Source of the DNA: Oegoconia quadripuncta
Taxonomy: Eukaryota > Arthropoda > Insecta > Lepidoptera > Autostichidae
DNA length: 64,000 nt
NCBI GenBank assembly: GCA_949316235.1
Contig: OX438758.1
Location: 434,001-498,000, forward strand
Direction: 5' to 3'
A program made the position numbers and the translations under genes. Below the pieces are notes generated by a model that saw only the letters and a program-made list of their open reading frames with translations, was not told the DNA's origin and did not search any database. Below are positions 31,560-41,096 of this stretch, piece by piece (within the stretch, counting starts at the first letter, position 1; the number at the start of each line of letters is the position of its first letter).

Positions 31560-31690
31560 TGTTTAAATTTAACACTTTGTATTGTACGCCTAATGGGCAA
31601 GTTACATTGGACATTCCATTGATCTGACATCTGTTATCCTTTTTATCATATGTAACTTCACAATAAATTATTTGAATTTGAAAAAAAATC
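31560..31690 (+). mobile_element. LINE 3' end with AATTTGAA tail
   Basis: CACAATAAATTATTTGAATT followed by TGAAAAAAAA is a retroelement tail. The same tail (AATAAATAATTTGAATTTGA) occurs at 41555-41578 and a variant at 36295-36340. Upstream coding is not recognised. Confidence 0.5.
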
Positions 31691-31705
31691 CTAATTATGC
31701 GAATT

Positions 31706-32045
31706 TAACCGCCTCCGTGGCTCAATGTCAACAACATTGGGTTTACGATTCGGAGGTCGCGGGTTCGATCCCCAGCGGGGTACATGTTGTAAGTACTCGG
31801 TTTGGTTGGTGGTAGGGCATTTTAAATGTCCGCCTGGCTAGCTACCACCATCTTATCTAAATCTGCCGCCAAACAGCAATGTTAATAGCATTGTTGTGTT
31901 CCGGTTGTCAGAGATAAGATAGCCAGTCCCCTAAATGTGTTGGGGTTTCCGGGTCAGTACGCTTCCACCTTCGACCTCATCTTCACTTAACATCAGGTGT
32001 GATTGAGGTCAAGTACCAACCCGTTGTGCATAAAAAAAAAGAAAA
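31706..32045 (+). mobile_element. SINE-C, full length
   Basis: One of the best copies: head ACCGCCTCCGTGGCTCAATG with B-box GGGTTCGATCCCCAGCGGGG, body GGTTGGTGGTAGGGCATTTT, the ATCTTATCT and AGATAAGAT inverted words, and tail CAACCCGTTGTGCATAAAAA. Confidence 0.92.
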
Positions 32046-32489
32046 AAAAGAATAACTTCTATTTCAATTACCTAATATGACCTATTTTTTTTTGTTTACG
32101 GTAAAAAACCTCATCGGGTATATATCGTAATATCATTGTCCGTCCCTTATACATAAATGATTGCAAATTATGGCAACCCAAGTTATTACCGGAAGCGGTG
32201 CAATAGCTGTGTTACCAGACTATGATATGAATAAAAGATTGTTGTCCGTATTAGTGCCACACTAATCGCTACATTAACATGTTCAATGAGTTGGCATTAA
32301 TGGTAATAGTTACAGGAGAAATTGGTTTTATATCGATTTTCACTGGACACGAATTTAGATTATTGAAGTCACATCGCACAGATACACGGCTGGTGAATAA
32401 TAACATGAAAATTGTAGACATTACACTCAATTATGTGCCACGCACACCAATTATTGTATAGCTACGTGTTAATTGCCCGACTATTAGTG
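32046..32489. other. Partial inverted-repeat element, otherwise unassigned
   Basis: 32047-32125 (CTTCTATTTCAATTACCTAA ... TTACGGTAAAAAACCTCATC) is similar to the arms of the structure at 33606-33895. The rest is unassigned. Confidence 0.4.
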
Positions 32490-32830
32490 TGTATGTGCGA
32501 GGATGTATGTGAGAAGGCGTGGATGTGTGTGTGATACCGAGAGTTTTAAGCCGTGTTCAAATAGATGAGAACGTAAGGCGTGCGAATGACTACACTGAGC
32601 GAAACAATATTTTATATAAGGTTAAATATACACGGCGAACGTACCATGATCAAATCGGGGACGTCTTAAAGAAAGGCCAAGTCAAGAGTACCCTAAACCG
32701 ACGAGCATATATGAACAACCTTAAGAGAGTGAAGGAAGCAGAAGAGGTGTGTCAGGATCGTAGCAAGTCGAAGTCTGTGGTCTCTGCCTACCCCTACGGG
32801 AAATAGGCGTGACATTATGTATGTATGTAT
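32490..32830 (+). pseudogene. RTE-3 reverse transcriptase C-terminus
   Basis: Reads [58 protein letters not shown], then TAG and GGCGTGACATTATGTATGTA. It is the end of an RTE-like ORF with a (TATG)n tail. Sister copies: minus strand 34052-34600, plus 45042-45200. The N-terminal side is lost. Confidence 0.75.
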
Positions 32831-33605
32831 GCACGGTGTCGCTTTTCTTATGGATGAAACGAAAATTATCGATAGAGGCCTCCATGGACTATCCGATAGG
32901 CCCCCATGTATGTTCCGCGAAAGTTGATAGTTTTTGAGAAAATCGTATTTTAATATTTTTTTAATGTTACCAAAAAATTCACATAATTTTTTCTTGCGCC
33001 CGGACTTTTAAGACTAGAGCGTTGATTTTTTTTTTGTGTATACGGCCAACTAAATAGTGTTTGAGAATGTATGTCAGTTATGAGTTTGCACAATACTTTC
33101 CTGGAAAAAGAAAAGAGATGACCCATTTTTTATGTAGATCTTATCTTACCTCAAATTTGTCGCCCCTTTTACTCCAAAAACTCACTGAATAAAAATACTT
33201 TGTACCTATCTTAGAAACTTGTCTACATCTCTCAATTCCTAGTTAGTTTAATAATAATAATTATACAATCATAATAAACTATAACAAACAAGGCAATGTC
33301 AGTGTTAAATAAGGTAAATAATAATAGAGTAAATCAGCCGGCTTAATCATATGATGTATGGCTTATAAAATAAATAAGATTAAAAAAAAAAAAAAAAAAA
33401 ATAACTATGCCAATTTAAGTCTCATAAATTCATTGTATATTCGTATTATTCGTTGTAGTATTATTTCCTTTTGCACACAATTTGCTATCTAACCCCAAAT
33501 TTATTCAATTTCCTATTTCAATGCTCAGTTTGACTGGAAAAGATATCTTATAGAAATAAGTCCACCTTGGTACATGACTTACGGTTTGTGCTCTGTTATA
33601 CTGGA
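32831..33605. other. Unassigned; LINE-B-like piece
   Basis: 33530-33595 (CTGGAAAAGATATCTTATAG, AAATAAGTCCACCTTGGTAC) is a diverged LINE-B tail. An A-run is at 33384-33402. No gene seen. Confidence 0.35.
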
Positions 33606-33895
33606 TGGGGTTTTTACCGTAAGGAAAAAAATAGGGCATATTAGGTAAGTGAAATAGAATGTATTGGCATGGGTAGTTTGATTTTATTTTTTAAAACTTA
33701 ACTTAAATAAAGAAATGAGTAAATTTTACCTCCAAATAAATTTCGCATGATAGGATCCTAACGAATCTCGCCTGTCGCGTATCAATAAACCTCCGGTGCG
33801 TGCGTTTTTGAAAAAAAAAAATTAAACTATACAAATACCTTCTATTTCACTTAACTAATATAATTTTTTCCTTACATTAAATAAACTCATCCGGT
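33606..33895. repeat. Inverted-repeat element containing G-repeat copy 2
   Basis: The left arm (GTTTTTACCGTAAGGAAAAA ... AGGTAAGTGAAATAGAATGT) and right arm (ACCTTCTATTTCACTTAACT ... TTCCTTACATTAAATAAACT) are imperfect inverted repeats of about 60 bp. Between them is the reverse-strand G-repeat (33660-33815). A single arm-like copy lies at 32047. This has the form of a degraded MITE. Confidence 0.5.
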
Positions 33896-34051
33896 ATGTA
33901 ATGTCTTGGTGTAATAATGAATACTTTTAACTATTAGATATACATAAGAGACAATACTTAATTTGGTACGAAATAGAAGATGGTGTTTGTCGTCTAATTT
34001 TCGATGTAGCAAAGAGGTCTCCAACTGTTACACTACAACGCATGTTTCAAC
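33896..34051. other. No gene seen
   Basis: Short unassigned spacer. Confidence 0.3.
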
Positions 34052-34600
34052 ATACATACATAATGTCACGCCTGTTTCCCGTAGGGGTAGGCAGAGACCA
34101 CAGACTTCCACTTGCTACGATCCTGACACACCCCTTCTGCTTCTTTCACTCTCATAAGGTTCATAAGGTCGTCGGTTTAGGGTGCTCTTGACTTGGCCTT
34201 TCTTTAAGACGTCCCCGATTTGATCATGGTACGTTTGCCGTGGTCTTCCCCTACCAACACTACCATACACATTCGCTTTGTATATCTCTTTCGTAAGTCT
34301 TCTTTCATTCATCCTCTCCACATGTCCAAACCATCTCAGCATACCTTTTTCAATCTTTGTCACTACGTCTTCATTCACACTGCTTAACTCCCTAATTACA
34401 CTATTCCTGACTCTATCTTTCAAAGTCGTCCTATTCATAAATATCTCATTTCCACTGCATTTATTCTACTTTCATTCTTCTTATACCATACTCAGCATTC
34501 ACTCCCGAGAGTCAGTGTTGGAACCAGCACCCCGCCATGAATAGCAACACAACCCTGTCTAACACCTTTCTCGATGTTAAACCATTAGTATACGCCCCAT
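34052..34600 (-). pseudogene. RTE-3 reverse transcriptase C-terminus (best copy)
   Basis: A 107-codon minus-strand frame (34115-34438) reads [60 protein letters not shown] and STLNRR. The diagnostic RWFGHVxRMxxxR and GRPRxTYxDQ phrases belong to RTE-like LINEs. The frame is shifted near the end ([13 protein letters not shown] in place of MKxLxRVKEA). Upstream to 34600 more decayed RT sequence continues. The 3' end is GGCGTGACATTATGTATGTA on the minus strand. Confidence 0.8.
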
Positions 34601-35204
34601 TAATAAATGTTTCAAAACGCAAGTTTCAAATCCTAGTCCTAGTCAACACAATAAATCAGCAACGATCGCAATGATACAGGTCACATACAGGTCACCACAT
34701 CCACACAGTACTGTGTTCTTATCACCGCCCCGTGCACGCATTGGTTTGGGCAGAGGGCTTTATTTACAGATGTTCTAATCGAATTTTTATATTTTGGCTA
34801 TTTGGCTTTATAATGCCCACTCTGTATTTCTACGTGAACCTATACGAGATCGCTGTACATTGATGTTTTTGCAATAATTTCAAAACAGTTGTCTTCGTCA
34901 AAGTCGTAATGTACAGCGTCCCCATATTGCCTTGAGAGAATGTAGAGCGGGAATTAATATTCTATCACTGCTAAAGTTAACATACCTTGATCATCAGCTC
35001 ACGTGGCTCCACCTACAGCTAGATATGCTGCTCGATCTTAATCTTGATAGTTCAATGAGACTTACCTGTAAAGAAGAAAAATAATAATTAGATTTAAAAG
35101 ACCTTCACAGAACATAAGCACTTCGGCTCTACATTCATAACGCAAAATGTATTAGTTAGCATTGATAATTTATTTCATTTACTTATTATTTTTAATGACG
35201 TCTC
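34601..35204. other. No gene seen
   Basis: Unassigned single-copy-looking sequence. Confidence 0.35.
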
Positions 35205-35526
35205 AGTTCTATTTTTTTTATGCACGACGGGTTCGTACTTGACCTCAATCACACCTGATGTTAAGTGAAGATGAGGTCGAAGGTCGAAACGTACTGACTC
35301 GGAAACCCCAACACATTTGGAGGATTGGCTATCTTATCTCCTGACAACCGGAACACAACAATGCTTTTAACATGGCGGCAGATTTAGATAAGATGGTGGT
35401 AAGACATTGGAAATGCCCTACCACCAACCAAACCGAGTACTTAAACATGTACCCCACTGGGAATCGAACCCGCGACCTCCAAATCGTAAACCCAATGTTG
35501 TATACATTGAGTCACAGAGGCGGTAG
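35205..35526 (-). mobile_element. SINE-C, full length
   Basis: Minus-strand copy with poly-T at 35212 and head at the right end (GGGAATCGAACCCGCGACCT ... TTGAGTCACAGAGGCGGT). The body has a short deletion near 35395 (the GCTAGCCAGGCGGACATTTAA segment is reduced). Confidence 0.9.
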
Positions 35527-36289
35527 TATGCCTGTAATAAGTGAGGAGTGCCCTCAATTCCTCTTAGATTTCATCATCAGCACAGGATTATGATAAAAAT
35601 GGAATCTGGAAGTATGTCCTATTAAATAAAGAATCAATTTTCCGAATCGATTTATAAATGACTGGGATCTGAGGTAACAAAAAAAATACACCCGAATTGA
35701 TGACGTCCTCGTTTTTGAAGTCGGTTAATTAAATAAAAAAAATACTTAGTCATTTTGTATACCTTATGTGGTTTACATTGACCCACAGAGTCGGGTACAA
35801 GTGTAACTGCTCGATTGCCATGAATTATTGAAGCAATCGATCGACTCCACGACACTGGTTAGCAGCCAGTGATGTATGTGACGCCACTATAGTGTGATTT
35901 ATATGACGTCACCGTTTCGGTAATAAATAACTCGGGTCATCCTGTCATTGGATATCGGTCATTGTTGTACACCTGCTTGTATATTACGTAACTTCATTGA
36001 TAACGTTGAACAATGAGATACGTCAAATAAAATACGGTACATAGACACACACACACATACATAAATATACACACGCACGCACACAAACACTTATCTGACC
36101 AAGTAACCTCTCATACTATATTCACAACTCACATAAGCACTGACCAAACTAATCCAGGTTTTTGAATAACAATTATGCATGAAGTAAAAATCTTATTTAA
36201 AAACTACAAGAATTGAGAGCAGAGTATGCTAACACAAGTTTTAAGAAGCTTAACAGGACTCTCACAATTGTGTACAACATTGTTATGCT
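35527..36289. other. No gene seen
   Basis: Unassigned. 35700-35735 (TTTTTGAAGTCGGTTAATTA) resembles 11290. 36042-36085 is CA-rich low complexity. Confidence 0.35.
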
Positions 36290-36610
36290 TCAATGAAAAT
36301 AAATATTTTGAAATGTTAAATTTTGAATTTGAATTTCTGATATATGTAAAAAAAACGAGTGATAAACATGACGTGAAAACAAGAAATAAAGATAAACTTG
36401 CAGGTCACATAAGTTGCTTTCGCAAAGTCAGTAATTCATTCAAAGGGTTATGTATTACGTTTTTTCAATAAGGTTCCTGTTGATGTACAAAATCTTACAT
36501 CCCAAATATAATATAAGATTAAGTACTCCTCCAATTTCTTGGTTGTTTTTCTAATGAAAAAATTGCATTGTGAACAAGTCGTTACAAGCTTAAAACATAA
36601 AAAAAGTAAA
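36290..36610 (+). mobile_element. LINE tail followed by a LINE-A fragment
   Basis: 36295-36340 is a LINE tail of the AATTTGAATTTG type. LINE-A coding follows at 36345-36470 (VKKTSDKHDVKTRNKDKLAG, then KVSNSFKGLCI) and a rearranged 3' UTR at 36535-36600 (ATTTCTTGGTTGTTTTTCTA, GCATTGTGAACAAG). About 40 bp of unique sequence separates the 3' UTR from an inverted second copy. Confidence 0.7.
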
Positions 36611-36639
36611 ATTACATTTTACAAACTTACCCCGAGAGC

Positions 36640-37215
36640 AAATGTTTTAAGCTACTACTTGTTCACAATGCAATTTTTTCATGAGAAAAACAACCAAGAA
36701 ACTCGAGGGATTGTTCTTTGTAAAACGTTTATTTTACTATTTAAGCCTAACGAGCTGGTTATGCCCAGGGATGATTATCATCTAAATAGTCTGAAATTCT
36801 ATAATAATGCTTTCTTCTTAGATTAATGATTGGTCTCCGCGCCGCTACGACTAGATACCGCACTATGAAGAAAAAACAGGTTCCTGAATGCGGCAACTCA
36901 ATATTGTAGTGTGTAGATTTATACAGTACTTACTGATGGTATGTGATGCCAGTTTCTTTCTTGTTTTTTGTAGTATTGTTATTACATAGTTTGACTACGC
37001 AAACCGGCATTTTGCTTCAGTCTTAAACCAAAATTTGAAATTTGAACTTGTGGCGTGACTGCGCGGCTACGCCGAATACGGCGTAGTATTTGTTGCCGCA
37101 TTTTTCGAGTACGCCGACGGTATCTAGTCGTAGCGGCGCGGAGACCAATCATTAATCTAAGGCTTTCTTAATAAATCTCTGTTTTAATGTCTTTAAATTT
37201 ATTGCAGGGAAGTTT
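36640..37215 (-). mobile_element. LINE-A copy split by a MITE
   Basis: Antisense LINE-A 3' end: TTAAGCTACTACTTGTTCAC, GAGAAAAACAACCAAGAAAC, AACGAGCTGGTTATGCCCAG and ATAATGCTTTCTT up to 36816. It resumes at 37162 with GCTTTCTTAATAAATCTCTG, AATGTCTTTAAATTTATTGC. The interruption is the MITE 36817-37161. It is tail-to-tail with the preceding sense copy. Confidence 0.8.
36817..37161. mobile_element. MITE with perfect 44-bp TIRs and 8-bp duplication
   Basis: A 345-bp element. 36817-36860 (starting CTTAGATTAATGATTGG) is the exact reverse complement of 37118-37161, and inverted similarity continues inside (ATGCGGCAA and TTGCCGCAT). It is flanked by GCTTTCTT at 36809-36816 and 37162-37169, and its removal rebuilds a continuous LINE-A. 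An 8-bp duplication points to hAT, P or Merlin-like transposases. The TIR start does not look like the usual hAT CAGxG, so superfamily stays open. Non-coding; perfect TIRs suggest recent mobility. Confidence 0.9.
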
Positions 37216-37559
37216 TTGTATGTGTGCTGTGTGGTTTCGTAAAAAGAATAGAGCCAATCCGTCTCTTCCCGTGGGTGTCGTTAAAGGCGACTAAGAGAAC
37301 TTCCACTAAAAGACTTCTATAGTTCTGCATGTTACACTTTGTAACAGACCAAATGTGAATCGTAGATGTTGTTTCAAGCATGATTGGGATATATCTGACC
37401 ACTCTGTTTGGGATAAAGGTCGTGAAGGGCATATGTATATGTTATTAATCTATTATTGAAACGTATTCTGTCCATGTGCAAAATAATTAGGAACTTTAAG
37501 ATCATATTCCGATGAATTGAGAACCTCCTCCTTGTTAAAAATTGGAAAACTGAAGAGAC
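37216..37559 (+). repeat. E-repeat region
   Basis: 37237-37300 (GTAAAAAGAATAGAGCCAAT, TCTTCCCGTGGGTGTCGTTA, AAGGCGACTAAGAG) and 37372-37430 (GTTTCAAGCATGATTGGGAT, TGACCACTCTGTTTGGGATA) together resemble the longer copy at 61250-61500 and a piece at 58415-58455. This looks like the most complete E-repeat. Class unknown. Confidence 0.5.
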
Positions 37560-37845
37560 ACTTGTGTTCGATTAGCAAAGTTAAGCAATGGCTGGCCCGG
37601 TCAGGCCCGGATGGGTGGGATTAGTGGCACTTAAATACGAGTGTTTCCGTGTTTCGACGAGTACGGCAAATAGTCGGTCCCGGTTGTTTGCAATTGAAGG
37701 GAGTCGTGGCCTACAGGAGCAGCTTAAAACACTCTAATCTGATACAGAAGCACTGGACCCGCGTGATGGGTTTTGGCCCTATACCCTCTCCCAGTGAGGC
37801 TGGGCCCCCACAGTGGGAACTTGTATGGCTGGTGATGACACTGTA
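37560..37845 (+). mobile_element. 5S rRNA-derived SINE (SINE3-like)
   Basis: The head (about 37567-37640) reads TTCGATTAGCAAAGTTAAGC, AATGGCTGGCCCGGTCAGGC and CCGGATGGGTGG, matching in order the internal-promoter half of insect 5S rRNA (CGATCACCGAAGTCAAGCA... GGxGCGGTCAGxxCxTGGATGGGTGACC). The body contains GTGATGGGTTTTGGCCCTAT and the 3' end is CCCCACAGTGGGAACTTGTA, then TGGCTGGTGATGACA, similar to the SINE-D and RTE-1 ends. It is too diverged and lacks the 5' half, so it is not a 5S gene. A second head-only piece is at 48172. Confidence 0.75.
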
Positions 37846-37863
37846 AAATTAACGTAACAATAC

Positions 37864-38128
37864 TGACCTATTTGGTGTAGTGGTTAGCAACTCTGACCAG
37901 TATACCAAAAGGTTGCGGGTTCGAATTCTAGGGGCATATGTTTGTGTGATGAATACGGACGTGTGATGTTTTCATTTATAATAAGTATTTATTTACAAAA
38001 AACAATGTATCTATTTATGTAGTATATCAACCATCTGGTATCCACAACACAAGCTTATATTTGCTTACTGTGGAACTAGATGGCGCTGTGTGTATGTCTA
38101 AGCATATTTATTTATTTATTAATACTGG
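37864..38128 (+). mobile_element. SINE-A, full length
   Basis: Head GACCTATTTGGTGTAGTGGT with B-box GCGGGTTCGAATTCTAGGGG, then a body lacking the TGTACCCGAGTTATGG segment, and the ACTAGATGGCGCTGTGTGTA block with a (TTTA)n end. Confidence 0.88.
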
Positions 38129-38283
38129 GCTATAATTGAACTACTGAGGCGACTCCATAAAGGGGTTAAAAATATATTGAGTGAACATTTCTCGCCGTCA
38201 CATCAATTAGCTATCGATTTAGTTTGTGGTAGGTAAGTCCTTCACTATTGATCCCGTTCGAATATTTTATCGACGACGACGAT

Positions 38284-38352
38284 AGGTGTGGTGGGTAACC
38301 CTGCCTTCGATACCAACGGTCGCGGGTCCGAATCCCGCTAGGGGTAAATACT
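38284..38352 (+). mobile_element. Isolated tRNA-like SINE head
   Basis: GGTGTGGTGGGTAACCCTGC, CTTCGATACCAACGGTCGCG and GGTCCGAATCCCGCTAGGGG make a SINE-A/SINE-B type head without a body. It is followed by SINE-C. Probably a truncated SINE. Confidence 0.55.
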
Positions 38353-38371
38353 TCTAATGCACTGACTAAAT

Positions 38372-38700
38372 AACCGCCTCCGTGGCTCAATGTAAATAAC
38401 ATATTGTTTACGAATCGGAGGTCGCGGGTTCGATCGCCACCGGGGTACATGTTTAGTACTTGGTTTGGTTGGTGGTAGAGCAATTTAAATGGCTGAATTG
38501 ATGGCTACCACCATCTTATCTAAGTCTGCCGCCAAACGGCAATGTTAATTGTTGTGTTCCGGTTGTCAGATATAAGATAGACAGTCACGCAAATAAGATG
38601 GGGTTTCCGGGTCAGTATGCTTCGACCTTCGGCCTCATCTTCACTTAACATCAAATGTGCTTAAGGTCAAGTGCTAACCCGTTGTATAAAAAAAAATACT
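38372..38700 (+). mobile_element. SINE-C, full length
   Basis: Head ACCGCCTCCGTGGCTCAATG, B-box GGGTTCGATCGCCACCGGGG, body and A-tail. One variant is AAATAAGATGGGGTTTCC in place of AAATGTGTTGGGGTTTCC, also seen at 53155 and (reversed) 5725, marking a subfamily. Confidence 0.9.
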
Positions 38701-39128
38701 TTTCGTTAAAAATTATTTCTAATGTGAATTGTGAGGGCGTATGGCCCGACACGCTCTTGGCCGGTTTTTAATAACGTTCCAGTCTAAATTGTGAAAACTA
38801 AATAATTATTGTAGTAGTTCATGTTGTCCATATCTCCCCAGCTGTTCAAAGCTGTCCCACCATCACATAGGTATGTCGCAAAACGTGAACTTTTCGCATA
38901 AAAATATGACACGAATAAAGAGGGTAAGTAAATAAAACACGCCGCAAGCGTCGTGTATAATGTGACACTTGAAGCGATTGTGAGCTAAGTAGAATAAACG
39001 CAAATTTATTCTGATGAGTACGTGCCTTTAAAGAGATTCTTTAGCGATGGTCGATGTGTCTGTTAACTATAGCAATAGGATGCAGCTAAGAAACCGTCGA
39101 AACAGAGTGTCTACGACGATTTAATGCT
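38701..39128. other. No gene seen
   Basis: Unassigned. Confidence 0.3.
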
Positions 39129-39193
39129 GAGGACCGAACCTGCGACCTCTAATTCGTAAACCCTATGTTGTTTACTTTGAGGAACAGAGGCAG
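39129..39193 (-). mobile_element. SINE-C head fragment
   Basis: GACCGAACCTGCGACCTCTA and TGTTTACTTTGAGGAACAGA are the reverse complement of the SINE-C head only. It is directly followed by the tail of a LINE-C. Confidence 0.7.
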
Positions 39194-39194
39194 T

Positions 39195-39500
39195 TTTTTT
39201 TTTTTTTTATTTGAGAGGGCGGCAAACGAGCCTGCGGGTCACCTGATGGAAAGCAATCACCGCCGCCCATGGACACCCGCAACACCAAAAGAGTCACAGA
39301 TGCGTTGCCGGCCTTTGAGGAAGGTGTAGGCTCGTTTCTTGAAGGTTCCAATGTCGTACTCGTTCGGGTATACCGCTGCATGAAGTCCGTTCCACAGGAA
39401 TAAAAAAATTCCTCCATTAGCGTGTTACGATATAGTAGTGAACTCAAGTTAATTATGGTAACTCGATACGTCAACCCATAAGACGTAGTTTGTATCTGCA
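39195..39500 (-). mobile_element. LINE-C 3' end
   Basis: T-run at 39195, then the reverse complement of a LINE 3' UTR and coding end: TTGAGAGGGCGGCAAACGAG, CACCTGATGGAAAGCAATCA, TGCGTTGCCGGCCTTTGAGG. On the minus strand the coding part matches the 43.3-kb copy ([12 protein letters not shown] in one frame, [17 protein letters not shown] in another). Upstream of 39400 it diverges. Confidence 0.75.
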
Positions 39501-39544
39501 TCCCTATTTAATACTGCACAACCTACCTATTTAAAATGTACTGT

Positions 39545-39695
39545 CCTTATACCCAAAGGTTGCCTGGAAGAGATTGTTGCTTTTAGTGATAAGGTCGCCA
39601 AATTGTACATTCTATTCTTACCGCTTTTCTGAAAGTGTATTTTCTTTTCTGTTGTGCAATAAAGTGTATTTGTATTGTATTGTATTGTATTTTAT
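39545..39695 (+). mobile_element. LINE-B 3' end
   Basis: AGGTTGCCTGGAAGAGATTG, TTAGTGATAAGGTCGCCAAA, TTGTACATTC and a tail TGCAATAAAGTGTATTTGTA, then (TTGTA)n. Tails at 46790 and 56118 are the same. Confidence 0.75.
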
Positions 39696-40020
39696 CCCTT
39701 TATCCTTACGTCTAGGGCGCTTACGCAGAAACAATATTACTAAGCTACAAAACTATTCTTTTTAATGTTATATTGGACTAAAGCTAATCGCACTTTAACC
39801 ATATGTTGGAATAGATAGGAGTGCCAGTGATATTACATATGCATCTGTCCATTGTTTACTGAAAATTGGTATTGCAGATTTCACGGCAACCAATCTGCAA
39901 TTCCAATGCTGCTGTTGAAACCACTTTGCAACGACAGACCTTCGGGTCCGTTTACCATTCTTTTAATAAAACTGATTAATAGCAGTGCTACGAAATTTTG
40001 TGTACACGGTTATACTAGAA

Positions 40021-40066
40021 TAATCATCATCATCAGCCCGTAAACATCCCACTGCAGGGAGGCCTA
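40021..40066 (-). mobile_element. SINE-D/RTE-type tail fragment
   Basis: AATCATCATCATCAGCCCGT, AAACATCCCACTGCAGGGAG is the reverse complement of the SINE-D end (CTGCAGTGGGATGTTTACGGGCTGATGATGATGAT). It abuts a SINE-A. Confidence 0.7.
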
Positions 40067-40067
40067 T

Positions 40068-40550
40068 AAATAAATAAAATATCCTTAGGCATACACACAG
40101 CGCCATCTAGTTCCACAGTAAGCAACTATAGGCTTGTGTTGTGGATACCAGATGGTTGATATACTAATTATTTTTTTTTTTTTTTGTAAATAAATACTTA
40201 ATATAGTATATGAAAACATCCATAACTCGGGTACACATACATATTCATTACACAAACATTGTTAGTGTGTAGTGTAGGTATTTGCTTTGCTTTAGTTTGA
40301 ATTTGCTGTAATTTGTATACGCCCAATCTGCTGTTTTCTAACTAACCCTATGGTTGGCTGGAAGAAATCCCTCTTTGGGATAAGTCCGCCGTTGTACTCA
40401 ATTTATGTATCAATGCAAAATTAATGTATTGCCTTTTTGTACAATAAAGCGTTTACAAACAAACAAACAAACATATGCCCCTAGCGGGATTCGAACCCGC
40501 AACCTTTTGGTATATAGTGGTCACAGTTACTAACGAGTACACCAAACAGC
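40068..40550 (-). mobile_element. SINE-A with a nested LINE-B tail
   Basis: The 3' block (CACAGCGCCATCTAGTTCCA) is at the left and the head (TAGCGGGATTCGAACCCGCA, GTACACCAAACAG) at 40480-40548. The body is interrupted at 40260-40466 by a LINE-B end. ACAAACAT at both edges is the duplication. Confidence 0.88.
40260..40466 (+). mobile_element. LINE-B end inserted in SINE-A
   Basis: A ~207-bp insert with GGTTGGCTGGAAGAAATCCC, TGGGATAAGTCCGCCGTTGT and tail GTACAATAAAGCGTTTACAA, then (CAAA)n. Flanked by ACAAACAT (40252-40259, 40467-40474), an 8-bp duplication. It shows LINE-B was active after SINE-A. Confidence 0.82.
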
Positions 40551-40559
40551 AATATGTGA

Positions 40560-40815
40560 TAATCATAGTCAAATTCTGGATACACAGGGTACACTTAAAA
40601 TAGTCAATTTTACATTTTTATGTTGCTGCTCATTCAAAAGGCAATAAACTTGAGGGGTTGCTCTTTTAAAAACAAGTTTTTATATTACATAAAAGTTATT
40701 ATTTCAATATTAATTGTAAAATAGCCTAGCATGCGAATGCGCTGGTTATTGTCCAGGGATGTTTATCATCTAAATAGCCTGATATTTTATAATATGCTTT
40801 CTTATTTTTCTGTTC
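40560..40815 (-). mobile_element. LINE-A 3' end
   Basis: GATACACAGGGTACACTTAA, TAGTCAATTTTACATTTTTA, GAGGGGTTGCTCTTTTAAAA and TCATCTAAATAGCCTGATAT. Antisense 3' UTR with the last few codons. Confidence 0.8.
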
Positions 40816-41096
40816 CTCGCCGAAGTTAAGTAACGGCGATAATAAAATGTGTTTCTGAAAAGAAACAAAATTATTTAAAAAGAGATGTTACTTAGTTGAT
40901 AGCTAGTACAAAACTGAGAAATCGAAAAGACAGTCACTGTGTAAAATTTAATGTAATGCATGTCGTGTGGTCTGCAGACGCTGTTCCTTTAGCGCGCTGC
41001 TGGTGCTGCTGCATCAGCGATTACCAGGCCTCGAGGCATGTTAACTTATATCTTGTTTTTTCTTTAAGTTTTTTAATTTGTTTGAATTTAAGTTTG
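40816..41096. other. No gene seen
   Basis: Unassigned. Confidence 0.3.

Noticed and set aside
37567..37640. Functional 5S rRNA gene
   Set aside because: Only the 3' half matches, with many substitutions, and it continues into a SINE-like body and tail.
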